Positions 27,263 to 34,544 of a DNA stretch of 34,544 bases are shown here, piece by piece. The notes below the pieces were generated by a model. It saw nothing but the letters and a program-made list of their open reading frames with translations, was not told where the DNA came from and searched no databases. The first letter of the stretch is position 1; the number at the start of each line of letters is the position of its first letter. The DNA lies in contig JABDGU010000017.1 of the NCBI GenBank assembly GCA_013285905.1, positions 1 to 34,544 on the forward strand. The letters are read 5' to 3'. The stretch is from Bacteroidota bacterium. Lineage in GTDB: Bacteria; Bacteroidota; Bacteroidia; Chitinophagales; Chitinophagaceae. The translations under genes were made by a program, and so were the position numbers.

Positions 27263-27448
27263 ATGAAATCGAGTGAATTAATCAGAAAAATGGAAAGAGC
27301 AGGGTGGGTAGAGATCAGGCAAACAGGAAGCCACAAAATATTTATACATAAAGATCACGCATATTCCATTCCTGTACCTGCTCATGGCTCAAAGGAAGTG
27401 CCCACCGGTACGGCCAATAAAATATTAAAACAAGCAGGACTTAAATAA
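27263..27448 (+). CDS. hicA: HicA-type toxin (mRNA interferase)
   Basis: This 61-aa double-stranded RNA-binding-like toxin starts MKSSELIRKMERAGW, with the family core GWVEIRQTGSHKIFIHK in which the active-site His follows GS. It ends with PTGTANKILKQAGLK. HicA cleaves mRNA when unrestrained by HicB. Start ATG 27263 gives the canonical N terminus; an upstream ATG at 27236 adds nine residues and overlaps the putative operator. hicB starts 6 nt downstream. Confidence 0.93.
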   Translation: MKSSELIRKMERAGWVEIRQTGSHKIFIHKDHAYSIPVPAHGSKEVPTGTANKILKQAGLK

Positions 27449-27454
27449 GAAATT

Positions 27455-27865
27455 ATGACAAGTGTTGAACTAATTATAGAAAAAAGCGAGGGGCTGCTTT
27501 GGGGAAGAGTGGAAGGCAAAAAATGGATGCCTACTCCCTATGGCAAAACGTTGACGGAACTTATTGATAACTTAAAAGAATTAGTGGCCGATTATATAAC
27601 GCATGAAGGAAAGAATGATAAAACCTGGAATCATACAGACTGGGATAAAATAAAATTCACATTCAAATATGATCTCACTGCCTTTTTCGAGGTCTTTGAT
27701 TTTTTAAACCTCTCTGCCATAGCCAGCAAAGCACAGATTAACAGGACTTTATTAAACCATTATAAAACAGGATTAAAACACCCTTCTGCGCGCCAAGCGC
27801 AAAAAATAGAAGATGCTATTCATTTGCTGGCAAAGGAGTTGAGGGCTGTGAAATTGGTGGCGTGA
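27455..27865 (+). CDS. hicB: HicB-type antitoxin with HTH domain
   Basis: This 136-aa protein has an N-terminal partially degraded RNase-H-like HicB fold (about 1-60, including LLWGRVEGKKWMPTPYGKTLTELIDNLKE). The C-terminal helix-turn-helix (about 78-130) contains LSAIASKAQINRTLLNHYKTG and the preceding FFEVFDFLNL. It neutralises HicA and probably represses the operon. Order hicA-hicB with a 6-nt gap is standard. This HicB is at the longer end for the family because of the HTH. Confidence 0.9.
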   Translation: MTSVELIIEKSEGLLWGRVEGKKWMPTPYGKTLTELIDNLKELVADYITHEGKNDKTWNHTDWDKIKFTFKYDLTAFFEVFDFLNLSAIASKAQINRTLLNHYKTGLKHPSARQAQKIEDAIHLLAKELRAVKLVA

Positions 27866-27880
27866 AAGAATAATTCTTTC
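27864..27880 (+). terminator. Short hairpin at the end of hicB
   Basis: GAAAGAAT and ATTCTTTC are perfect arms around one base, overlapping the hicB stop codon, followed by TGATTTTC. The tight loop makes it a poor terminator, but it is the only candidate here. Confidence 0.3.
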
Positions 27881-28094
27881 TGATTTTCTGCATTAATGCA
27901 TTGATTTGCATTAGCCAAAGGGCGATAGCGTTGAAAATATTTTTCGGCTTTCGTTTAATTGTCTTTGCTTCTTTAAACAAGTTTTAAGTATTGAAACTCA
28001 GTTTATTGCTAAAAACTTTCCCTTTATAGGCAAATAAGATTTCCATAAATACAATGTTACTTGTACTTTGTGCAAAATTTTAAACCACACTTTT

Positions 28095-28997
28095 ATGAAT
28101 CGTCTTTTATTTGTTCTCTTATTTATTGCGTCAGCAGGTATGGTTCAGGCACAAGACCTGAAAACCCCGGCCATGAGCCCAACCTGTAAGATGACACAGG
28201 ATTTCTCTACTTCTACCATTGAGTTGACCTACAGCCGCCCGGCTATGCGCGGGCGTAAAATTTTTGGCGAACTGGTGCCTTATGGCAAGGTTTGGCGCAC
28301 AGGGGCTAATGGCGCTACCAAAATAAAATTTGCTGAAGATGTGAAAATAGGCGGCAAAGATGTGAAAGCAGGCGAATACGCTTTATATACCATACCTGGC
28401 ACATGGGAGTGGGAAGTGATACTTAATAAAGGCACAGGCAACTGGGGCGCTTATGGTTATGACACTACCGGGGATGTAGCCCGCTTTAAAGTAAAATCAG
28501 AGAAGATGCAGATGCCGATGCAGTCTTTTACCATGGATTTTTCCAATATAACCATGAATTCATGCGACCTGTTTCTTGGTTGGGAAAAAACAATGGTTAT
28601 GATACCTATTGTTACCAATAACAGCGCACGCATTATGGCTGCTATTGATAAGGCTATCAACAAACCAAACATCCCGTATTTCCAGGCTGCCCAATATTAT
28701 TTCGAATCAGGCACTGACCTTGAAAAAGCGAACATGTATTGCGACAAAGCATTGGAGCAAAATCCCAAAGCTTATTACATGTGGTTTCTGAAAGCACGTA
28801 TAGAAGCTAAATTGGGCCACAAAGATGAGGCAATTGCTGCAGCTACAAAATCGATGGAAGCTGCTAAAGGCAGTGCAGCAGAAGATGAGTACATGCATAA
28901 TAACCTGAAACTTATTGATGACCTGAACGCACCCGACAAGGATACGGCCGCAAAGCCTAAGAAATCCGGTTCAAAGAGCGCTAAAGCTTCTAACTAA
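28095..28997 (+). CDS. DUF2911 domain protein with C-terminal TPR-like region
   Basis: This 300-aa exported protein has a signal peptide of about 20 residues (MNRLLFVLLFIASAGMVQAQ). The DUF2911 domain (about 25-170) is recognised from the MSPTCKMTQDFSTSTIELTYSRPAMRGRKIFG block and YGKVWRTGANGATKIKFAED. The C terminus (about 195-280) forms helical TPR-like repeats (AAQYYFESGTDLEKANMYCD, AYYMWFLKARIEAKLGHKDE) and ends in a Lys/Ser-rich tail. Function of DUF2911 is unknown. The start ATG 28095 begins the signal peptide; the reading frame extends to 28068 without support. It ends just before a terminator. Confidence 0.88.
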   Translation: MNRLLFVLLFIASAGMVQAQDLKTPAMSPTCKMTQDFSTSTIELTYSRPAMRGRKIFGELVPYGKVWRTGANGATKIKFAEDVKIGGKDVKAGEYALYTIPGTWEWEVILNKGTGNWGAYGYDTTGDVARFKVKSEKMQMPMQSFTMDFSNITMNSCDLFLGWEKTMVMIPIVTNNSARIMAAIDKAINKPNIPYFQAAQYYFESGTDLEKANMYCDKALEQNPKAYYMWFLKARIEAKLGHKDEAIAAATKSMEAAKGSAAEDEYMHNNLKLIDDLNAPDKDTAAKPKKSGSKSAKASN

Positions 28998-29017
28998 AAT
29001 GTAAAGCATTTGATCTT

Positions 29018-29045
29018 ACCCACAGTATGTTTTTGTACTGTGGGT
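29018..29045 (+). terminator. Terminator between DUF2911 gene and deacetylase gene
   Basis: ACCCACAGTA and TACTGTGGGT form a perfect 10-bp stem around an 8-nt loop, followed by TTTATTTTTATT. The next ATG is only 15 nt past the stem, so it also lies in the leader of that gene if transcription reads through. Confidence 0.88.
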
Positions 29046-29060
29046 TTTATTTTTATTACT

Positions 29061-31526
29061 ATGCGTAAAATATTTCTCCTTGCTGCTTTATTAAGCACAC
29101 TTATTGCTAATGCACAACAAGTGCGACCAGCCTCTTCAACAAAGATATACAGTAAGATATCGGAGTTGAAGCACCTTACGTGTGTGCTCTATGTAGCAGC
29201 GCATCCTGACGATGAAAACACCCGTCTGCTGGCATGGCTGGTAAATGATAAGCATATCCGCACTGCTTACCTGTCATTAACACGGGGAGATGGCGGACAA
29301 AACATACTAGGTAGCGAGCAAGGCCCGGCTTTGGGCCTGATTCGCACCCATGAGCTGATGGAAGCACGTAAACTGGATGGGGCTGAACAATATTTTGCAA
29401 GGGCCATAGACTTTGGCTTTTCTAAAAATTCAAACGAAACTTTTAAGCATTGGGATGAAAATTTACTGACTTCTGATGTCTGCTGGGCCATCAGGAAACT
29501 GAGGCCCGATGTGGTGATATGCCGTTTTCCTCCAACGGCGCAAGCAGGGCATGGGCAACATGCGGTATCTGCGATAGTGGCCGCTGATGCATTTAAAGTT
29601 TGCGGTAATAAACAACAATTCGCCGAGCAGTTGAAATATTATCCCGCATGGCAGCCTAAACGTTTGCTATTTAATGCCTTCAGATTTGGCAGCTTCAATA
29701 CCACATCGGAGGACATGCTGAAACTGCAGGTGGGTCAGTATATCCCATCAATGGGTGTGGGAGTAGGAGAACTTGCCGGCATAAGCCGCAGCGTGCACAA
29801 GAGCCAGGGAGCCGGCACACCGAGCACACCGGGTGTACAAACTGAGTATTTTAAATTAGTGAGTGGTGATAGTATGTCCACGTCAATATTTGACGGCATA
29901 GATATTACCTGGGGCAGGGTGAACAGGAAAGATATAGGCGAAGACATACAAGCGGTTTTGAATGATTATGATTACAAGCACCCCGATGCCAGCCTGCCGG
30001 CTTTGTTAAGTATCCGTAAAAAGATACAGAACGTAGGTGATGAATATTGGCGCAAACAAAAACTGGAAGAACTGGATCGTATTATTCTTGATTGCAGCGG
30101 TTTTATGGCAGAACTTTATACTAAACAAGCACAAAGTACTGCAGGAGAAAACCTGCCATTCACATTGCATGTAATAGCACGCTCAGAAATGCCAGTGTCA
30201 CTAATGCATGTGCAGTATCCCACCAGCGATACCTCAATGAACCTGGACATAAGAAAAGACACTTTATTTTCGTTCGACCGTACAATAAATATCCCTTCTA
30301 ATACGCCTGTCACAGAACCTTACTGGCTCTCCATGCCTCTGCCGGGCAAAGATGTTTTCCCTTTGCCTGACGACACTTTACTCGGATTGCCTGAAACACC
30401 CAATAATTTGAATGCGATACTGACTTTAAAAATAGGCGATGAATTATTTAAAGTTCCAGTACCTCTATCATACAAAAAACTGGACCCTACCAGGGGCGAC
30501 GTGGTAGAGCAATTAAGAATAGTACCTGATCTAACGCTTGAATTTACCAATACACTTTTAGTAACTAATGCAGATGGCTCAGTACATGCCGAAGTACGCA
30601 TACACCCACTTAAAAACCTGCCTGATGCAACCTTGTCTATATATGCCTATAAGGACAACAATAAAACAATACCACATCTTGACCTGCGCCTTGGCAACGA
30701 CACTACCATCGAGATAAACCTCACAAGAAAGGAAACCGAGCGAATAAATAAAGTAGATTTTTCCCTTTCTGCAGAAATAAAAGCAGGGGACAAAACATAT
30801 TCAAAGACTGAGAAACTTATCCAATACAACCACATTCCTTCTTTACAATACTTTACTTCTGCCACCGCCAAAGTATTACGTAAAAACTGGAATTGCACAG
30901 CAAGACATATTGGCTTTATTGAAGGCGCCGGCGATTATACTGTTACCTTTCTGCGGCTTGCGGGTCTTGATGTGGACATACTTAAGGATGCCGACTTTTC
31001 AAACGTTGAGAAACTAAAAAAGTATGACGCTATCATTACCGGGGTACGAGCCGTGAATGTGGAAAAGAAAATGGCTACATGGCTACCTGTTCTATTCAAA
31101 TACGCTGAGGATGGCGGTACGCTTATCATACAATACAACACACTGCAAGACCTGTCGACCACAAAAATAGGGCCATACCCTTTTACCCTTAGTAATGACC
31201 GTGTGACTGAAGAAGATGCAAAAATCACATTGCTTGATCCAAAAAGTAAATTGTTGAATTATCCCAATAAAATTACTGATAGTGACTTCAACGATTGGGT
31301 GCAGGAACGTGGTTTGTATTTCCCGACCAAATATGACAGCACTAAATACCGGGCAATATTCCGTATGAATGATGCCGGCGAAAAACCATCAGATGGTTCA
31401 ACGCTCTATGCAAAAGTGGGCAAAGGCAATTATATCTATACTTCTTTATCCTTTTTCAGGCAATTACCTGCGGGTAATAAAGGGGCGATTCGTCTGTTTA
31501 TGAATATGCTAAGTGTGGGAAAATGA
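29061..31526 (+). CDS. Large PIG-L family N-deacetylase-type protein
   Basis: This 821-aa exported protein begins with a signal peptide (MRKIFLLAALLSTLIANAQ, residues 1-19). The PIG-L/LmbE zinc motif is AAHPDDEN (48-51 HPDD), followed by SLTRGDGGQN and the late His block AGHGQHAVSA, so a metal-dependent deacetylase of N-acetyl-sugar-type substrates is expected. A long middle beta-rich region follows, and the last ~230 residues contain a GATase1-like fold (HIGFIEGAGDYTVTFLRLAG, YDAIITGVRAVN). The substrate is unknown. The start is fixed at 29061; a reading frame to 29010 runs through a terminator. Its TGA overlaps the ATG of a hidden 34-aa gene that leads into a symporter. Confidence 0.92.
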   Translation: MRKIFLLAALLSTLIANAQQVRPASSTKIYSKISELKHLTCVLYVAAHPDDENTRLLAWLVNDKHIRTAYLSLTRGDGGQNILGSEQGPALGLIRTHELMEARKLDGAEQYFARAIDFGFSKNSNETFKHWDENLLTSDVCWAIRKLRPDVVICRFPPTAQAGHGQHAVSAIVAADAFKVCGNKQQFAEQLKYYPAWQPKRLLFNAFRFGSFNTTSEDMLKLQVGQYIPSMGVGVGELAGISRSVHKSQGAGTPSTPGVQTEYFKLVSGDSMSTSIFDGIDITWGRVNRKDIGEDIQAVLNDYDYKHPDASLPALLSIRKKIQNVGDEYWRKQKLEELDRIILDCSGFMAELYTKQAQSTAGENLPFTLHVIARSEMPVSLMHVQYPTSDTSMNLDIRKDTLFSFDRTINIPSNTPVTEPYWLSMPLPGKDVFPLPDDTLLGLPETPNNLNAILTLKIGDELFKVPVPLSYKKLDPTRGDVVEQLRIVPDLTLEFTNTLLVTNADGSVHAEVRIHPLKNLPDATLSIYAYKDNNKTIPHLDLRLGNDTTIEINLTRKETERINKVDFSLSAEIKAGDKTYSKTEKLIQYNHIPSLQYFTSATAKVLRKNWNCTARHIGFIEGAGDYTVTFLRLAGLDVDILKDADFSNVEKLKKYDAIITGVRAVNVEKKMATWLPVLFKYAEDGGTLIIQYNTLQDLSTTKIGPYPFTLSNDRVTEEDAKITLLDPKSKLLNYPNKITDSDFNDWVQERGLYFPTKYDSTKYRAIFRMNDAGEKPSDGSTLYAKVGKGNYIYTSLSFFRQLPAGNKGAIRLFMNMLSVGK

Positions 31527-31627
31527 TACGTACAAATACTAAATGGAGATACTGGTATTTATTAGTGCTTTTCGCATTAATATTACAGATTGCCTTTTAT
31601 TACTGGTTTACACAGCGTTGGTCATGA
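31523..31627 (+). CDS. Small single-TM membrane protein (34 aa), coupled to both neighbours
   Basis: This short gene starts at ATG 31523, overlapping the deacetylase TGA (ATGA, 31523-31526). It ends with a TGA at 31625-31627 that overlaps the ATG of the symporter (ATGA, 31624-31627). The product starts MIRTNTKWRYWY and continues into a hydrophobic helix (LLVLFALILQIAFYYWF, about residues 13-29) before ending TQRWS. Basic residues before the helix suggest an N-in topology. Exact two-sided four-base overlaps make translational coupling likely. Small accessory subunits are known for some sodium:solute symporter (SSS) family members, such as YhdT beside PanF, so a subunit role is plausible but unproven. 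It is unrelated by sequence to anything I can name. Confidence 0.8.
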   Translation: MIRTNTKWRYWYLLVLFALILQIAFYYWFTQRWS

Positions 31628-33336
31628 GTAGCCTCGATTGGTTTGTATTGTTGTTCACCTTAGTTAGCATCGTTGTTTACGGCCTTTACAAAAGCCGGGA
31701 ACAACATGGCGCGGAGACCTATCTGCTGGCCGGTAAAAAAATGCCCTGGTATATAGTGCTTACAGGCGTTATGGCCACGCAAGCCAGCGCCATCACTTTT
31801 CTTTCAGCGCCGGGACAGGCATATACAGATGGTATGCGCTTTGTGCAATATTATTTTGGCCTACCCCTGGCTATGATAGTGATCTGTGTGACCTTCATAC
31901 CCATCTTTCGCAAGCTGAATGTCTATACCGCCTACGAGTATTTAGAAAACCGCTTCGATCGCAAAACAAGGTTGCTTACGTCCCTGCTCTTCCTCTTATC
32001 ACGCGGACTTTCAACGGGCATCAGTATCTATGCCCCATCCATCATCCTTTCTTCCATCATGGGCTGGAACATATACCTTACCAATGTGGTGATGGGAGGC
32101 CTATTGATGGTGTATACCTATAGTGGAGGTGCAAAAGCAATTGCCCATACACAAAAAATACAATTCCTTATCATACTCGCATCAATGGCCCTTGCAGCTT
32201 ACCTTGTAATAAGAAACCTGCCCGCAGGTGTGGGCATCAGTGATGCCCTGTTCATTGCCGGCAAATCGGGCAAAATGAATGTGATAACGACCGGCCTGCC
32301 TGCCGGACAGGCAGGCTTCAATTGGAAAGACAAGTACAATATCTGGAGCGGCTTGATAGGTGGATTCTTTCTTGCCCTCTCCTATTTCGGTACCGACCAA
32401 AGCCAGGTGGGCAGGTACATCAGCGCCAAAGACGACCGTGAAAGTAAATTGGGCCTCTTATTAAACGGGGTTGTAAAGATACCTATGCAATTCCTCATCC
32501 TGCTGATAGGCGCTTTGTTATTTGCATTTTACAGTTTTCACCCTGCACCTCTTTATTTTAACGATAGCGCTTACAATAAATACAAAGAATCCCAGCCCGC
32601 TAATGCAAACCGGGTAGAAACAAATTACAAACAACTGCACTTACAATATGAGCAACAAGCTGTGGCACTCGCCCATACAGGCAATAACACGGCTCCTGCT
32701 TTGCTCCAAAACTTCAAACAAACGCAAACACAATTACAGGCATTAAGAGACGACGTCTCCTCACAAATAAGGACCAATAATTACAGTGCCGACACTAACG
32801 ATACAAACTATATCTTTCTTTATTTTGTAAAACATACACTGCCTAAGGGCCTGGTGGGGCTTCTGTTCGCGGTTATTTTCCTGGCGTCCTGGGGCTCAAT
32901 TTCGGCTGCGTTGAATTCGCTCACATCGTCCTCCCTGATGGATATCCAACTGCTTGGCCGTAAAGACTCCTTAGGCGAAAAAGAACAATTATACTGGGGG
33001 CGTGTGCATACGCTGTTGTGGGGAGTGTTCTGTATATGCGTAGCCATGTTTGCCGCGCAATTGGGCTCACTGATAGAAGCGGTTAATATTCTGGGCTCGT
33101 TATTTTATGGAACCATCTTAGGTATATTCCTCGTTGCATTTTATGTAAAAAAAGCGGGAGGCAATATTGTCTTCTCAGCAGCGCTTATCACAGAACTATG
33201 CATCATTATCATTTATAAGATGGATATAGTATCCTTCCTCTGGCTCAATGTGATTGGCGCTTTGATGGTGGTATTGATTTGCTTCCTGGGAAGCTTGAAC
33301 AGCAAGCAACAATTAATGAGCGATGAAAACTCCTAA
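31624..33336 (+). CDS. Sodium:solute symporter (SSS family)
   Basis: This 570-aa inner-membrane transporter has about 13 hydrophobic segments. Family blocks include YLLAGKKMPWYIVLTGVMATQASAITFLSAPGQAYTDG near the N terminus, YTAYEYLENRFDRKTR, SRGLSTGISIYAPSIILS, and ALSYFGTDQSQVGRYISAKD around the middle. A long hydrophilic loop (about residues 310-395, LYFNDSAYNKYKESQ... to SADTNDTN) is inserted before the late helices. The substrate cannot be assigned. The start at 31624 is shared with the upstream micro-protein by ATGA overlap; a reading frame to 31543 covers that gene out of frame and is rejected. A palindrome at 32294-32316 adds the in-frame peptide LPAGQAG. Confidence 0.92.
   Translation: MSSLDWFVLLFTLVSIVVYGLYKSREQHGAETYLLAGKKMPWYIVLTGVMATQASAITFLSAPGQAYTDGMRFVQYYFGLPLAMIVICVTFIPIFRKLNVYTAYEYLENRFDRKTRLLTSLLFLLSRGLSTGISIYAPSIILSSIMGWNIYLTNVVMGGLLMVYTYSGGAKAIAHTQKIQFLIILASMALAAYLVIRNLPAGVGISDALFIAGKSGKMNVITTGLPAGQAGFNWKDKYNIWSGLIGGFFLALSYFGTDQSQVGRYISAKDDRESKLGLLLNGVVKIPMQFLILLIGALLFAFYSFHPAPLYFNDSAYNKYKESQPANANRVETNYKQLHLQYEQQAVALAHTGNNTAPALLQNFKQTQTQLQALRDDVSSQIRTNNYSADTNDTNYIFLYFVKHTLPKGLVGLLFAVIFLASWGSISAALNSLTSSSLMDIQLLGRKDSLGEKEQLYWGRVHTLLWGVFCICVAMFAAQLGSLIEAVNILGSLFYGTILGIFLVAFYVKKAGGNIVFSAALITELCIIIIYKMDIVSFLWLNVIGALMVVLICFLGSLNSKQQLMSDENS
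32294..32316 (+). repeat. Palindromic insertion inside the symporter gene, encoding LPAGQAG
   Basis: GCCTGCCTG and CAGGCAGGC form perfect 9-bp arms around CCGGA. Read in frame it adds LPAGQAG between TTG and FNW in the symporter. Similar CTGCCTGCCGG palindromes encoding LPAG.QAG-type peptides are seen inside coding regions of Bacteroidota genes, so a mobile REP-like origin is likely. Only one copy is in this window. Confidence 0.7.
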
Positions 33337-33343
33337 AGTTTAG

Positions 33344-34441
33344 CTACTCCATCATCTGCACAACCTTAGTAGGCTCAAGATTGGCATTGCGGATAGCAAT
33401 ATTCTGCGCAATACGTTTGGCCAGATCTATGAAGGCTTTTTTAGAAACCGGCTCATCGCCTAGCACTGCAGGCACTCCATTATCCCCACCTTCACGTATG
33501 CTTTGCACAATAGGTATTTCGCCAAGAAATGGTAGTTCAAATTGTTCCGCCATTTTCTTTGCTCCTCCTTTACCAAAGAGGTAGTACTTATTCTCGGGCA
33601 ATTCTGCCGGAGTGAAGTAAGCCATATTTTCTACCACACCAAGGATAGGTACATTAATCTGTGGCTGCTTCAGCATCATTATAGCTTTGCGGGCATCGGC
33701 CGATGCCACAGCTTGGGGCGTTGATACAATTACTGCACCTGTTACAGGTACTGTCTGAACGATAGTAAGATGAACATCACCAGTACCCGGCGGCATATCA
33801 ATTACAAGATAATCCAGCTCTTGCCAGTAAACATCAGAAATAAATTGCTTTAACGCAGAGCTTGCTTGCGGGCCACGCCATATCACTGCCTGCTTCTCAT
33901 CTATCAGAAAACCTATGGACATGGCCTTGATCCCGTACTTTTCCATAGGCACTATCATTCCTTTACCTTCTATTTCAATCATTTGCGGGCGGTCTTCCCT
34001 TAGCCCCAGCATGATAGGCACAGAGGGCCCATAAATATCAGCATCAAGCAAACCCACAGAAGCCCCTTCCTGTGCAAGGCCCAAAGCAAGGTTCACAGCA
34101 ACGGTTGATTTACCAACCCCTCCTTTCCCTGATGCCACAATAATAATATTCTTAACATTCGGCAATACAGCTTTATTATCCTTGCGGTTACTGTTCACCT
34201 TGGCATCCATCTTTATTGTTACAACTGCCTCTTTATCAACCAATAAGCGAATTGCATTCACGCAGGCATTATGTATCATTTCTTTTAATGGACAGGCAGG
34301 TGTTGTAAGCATGACAGTAAAAGAAATTTTCTTCCCGTCGATCTCTATGTCACTAATCATATTCAAAGTAACAAGGTCCTTACCCAGGTCGGGCTCCTGT
34401 ACATTACTCAATGCTTCCAACACAGCTTCTTTTGTTATCAT
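33344..34441 (-). CDS. apbC: Mrp/NBP35 family ATP-binding protein (ApbC-type)
   Basis: This 365-aa P-loop NTPase is thought to carry Fe-S clusters to target proteins. Its N-terminal MIP18-like domain (about 1-80, EVLE-type start, VMLTTPACPLKEMI) is followed by the deviant Walker A loop GKGGVGKS (residues 105-112), LLDADIYGPSVPIMLG, and the DMPPGTGDVHLT motif. In the usual CxxC region, after VVENMAYF, the sequence is TPAELPENKYYLFGKGG, with no cysteines. This cysteine-lacking form is common in Bacteroidota as far as I recall. It ends 8 nt before the symporter stop, convergent. A TATTTTTG element lies upstream. Confidence 0.93.
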   Translation of the reverse strand: MITKEAVLEALSNVQEPDLGKDLVTLNMISDIEIDGKKISFTVMLTTPACPLKEMIHNACVNAIRLLVDKEAVVTIKMDAKVNSNRKDNKAVLPNVKNIIIVASGKGGVGKSTVAVNLALGLAQEGASVGLLDADIYGPSVPIMLGLREDRPQMIEIEGKGMIVPMEKYGIKAMSIGFLIDEKQAVIWRGPQASSALKQFISDVYWQELDYLVIDMPPGTGDVHLTIVQTVPVTGAVIVSTPQAVASADARKAIMMLKQPQINVPILGVVENMAYFTPAELPENKYYLFGKGGAKKMAEQFELPFLGEIPIVQSIREGGDNGVPAVLGDEPVSKKAFIDLAKRIAQNIAIRNANLEPTKVVQMME

Positions 34442-34472
34442 ATAAACCTTTGTTAAAGTGCTTAAAACTGTG

Positions 34473-34480
34473 CAAAAATA
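34473..34480 (-). promoter_or_regulatory. -7 element of the Mrp gene
   Basis: TATTTTTG on the minus strand matches TAnnTTTG exactly and ends 31 nt before the ATG at 34441. The rest of the region to 34544 shows no gene. Confidence 0.5.
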
Positions 34481-34544
34481 CGCTAAACCGTCCTTTCTTT
34501 ACCTAAATAAATCCATAAATAGATACAAACTATTGTCATTTATT

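Noticed and set aside
27881-28094. Possible small RNA or gene between hicB and the DUF2911 gene
   Set aside because: Only the 10-bp palindrome GCATTAATGC and AT-rich sequence are seen; no convincing reading frame or terminator.
31543-31623. Extended N terminus of the symporter
   Set aside because: The segment is out of frame with the 34-aa gene and adds an atypical leader; the ATGA overlap at 31624 and the family-like start MSSLDWFVLLF support the shorter form.

Overview
The window looks like chromosomal DNA from a member of the Bacteroidota, most likely a Chitinophagaceae-like bacterium. This is inferred from gene content and promoter style, not from a marker gene. Supporting signs are C-terminal type IX secretion (T9SS) sorting domains on three surface proteins, many exact TAnnTTTG promoter elements close to start codons, weak Shine-Dalgarno signals, DUF1573, DUF2911 and DUF1835 proteins, and an Mrp protein of the form without the CxxC pair. 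No rRNA, tRNA, CRISPR array, insertion sequence or prophage was seen.

Layout. (1) 1-1592: the N-terminal 530 codons of topA on the minus strand, running off the left edge. (2) 1755-4949: a tandem pair of T9SS-secreted proteins on the minus strand. The upstream copy is intact; the downstream copy is frameshifted by an apparent 8-nt deletion. A perfect 28-bp palindrome and a strong terminator lie between them. (3) 5108-7924: proline dehydrogenase on plus, converging on an eno-divIC pair on minus. (4) 8176-13364: a surface module made of a 1504-aa multidomain T9SS adhesin followed by two near-identical small secreted proteins with a PID-CTERM-like tail. (5) 13464-16830: DUF1835 protein, cupin, four-TM protein and radical SAM enzyme, all plus. 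(6) 16897-20138: a DUF4160/DUF2442 pair overlapping a TonB-like gene, then folC and a small WXXGXW-type secreted protein. (7) 20195-23627: on minus, a tight DUF1573-UbiA-dapB operon, with pepT upstream. (8) 23747-27071: MarC-family protein and a conserved unknown on plus, converging on an M13 lipoprotein peptidase on minus. (9) 27263-27865: a HicAB toxin-antitoxin pair. (10) 28095-33336: DUF2911 protein, large PIG-L-type deacetylase, a previously hidden 34-aa membrane protein and a sodium:solute symporter. (11) 33344-34441: Mrp/ApbC on minus.

Most genes are housekeeping: topology, glycolysis, proline catabolism, lysine and folate synthesis, peptide turnover and Fe-S handling. The accessory interest lies in the cell-surface modules. 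These are the duplicated T9SS proteins, the repeat-rich adhesin with its small partners, and the deacetylase/micro-protein/symporter unit, where ATGA overlaps on both sides point to translational coupling. No stretch longer than 300 bases lacks a gene; the longest gaps are about 260 bp (3229-3491), 250 bp (7925-8175) and 230 bp (27866-28094).
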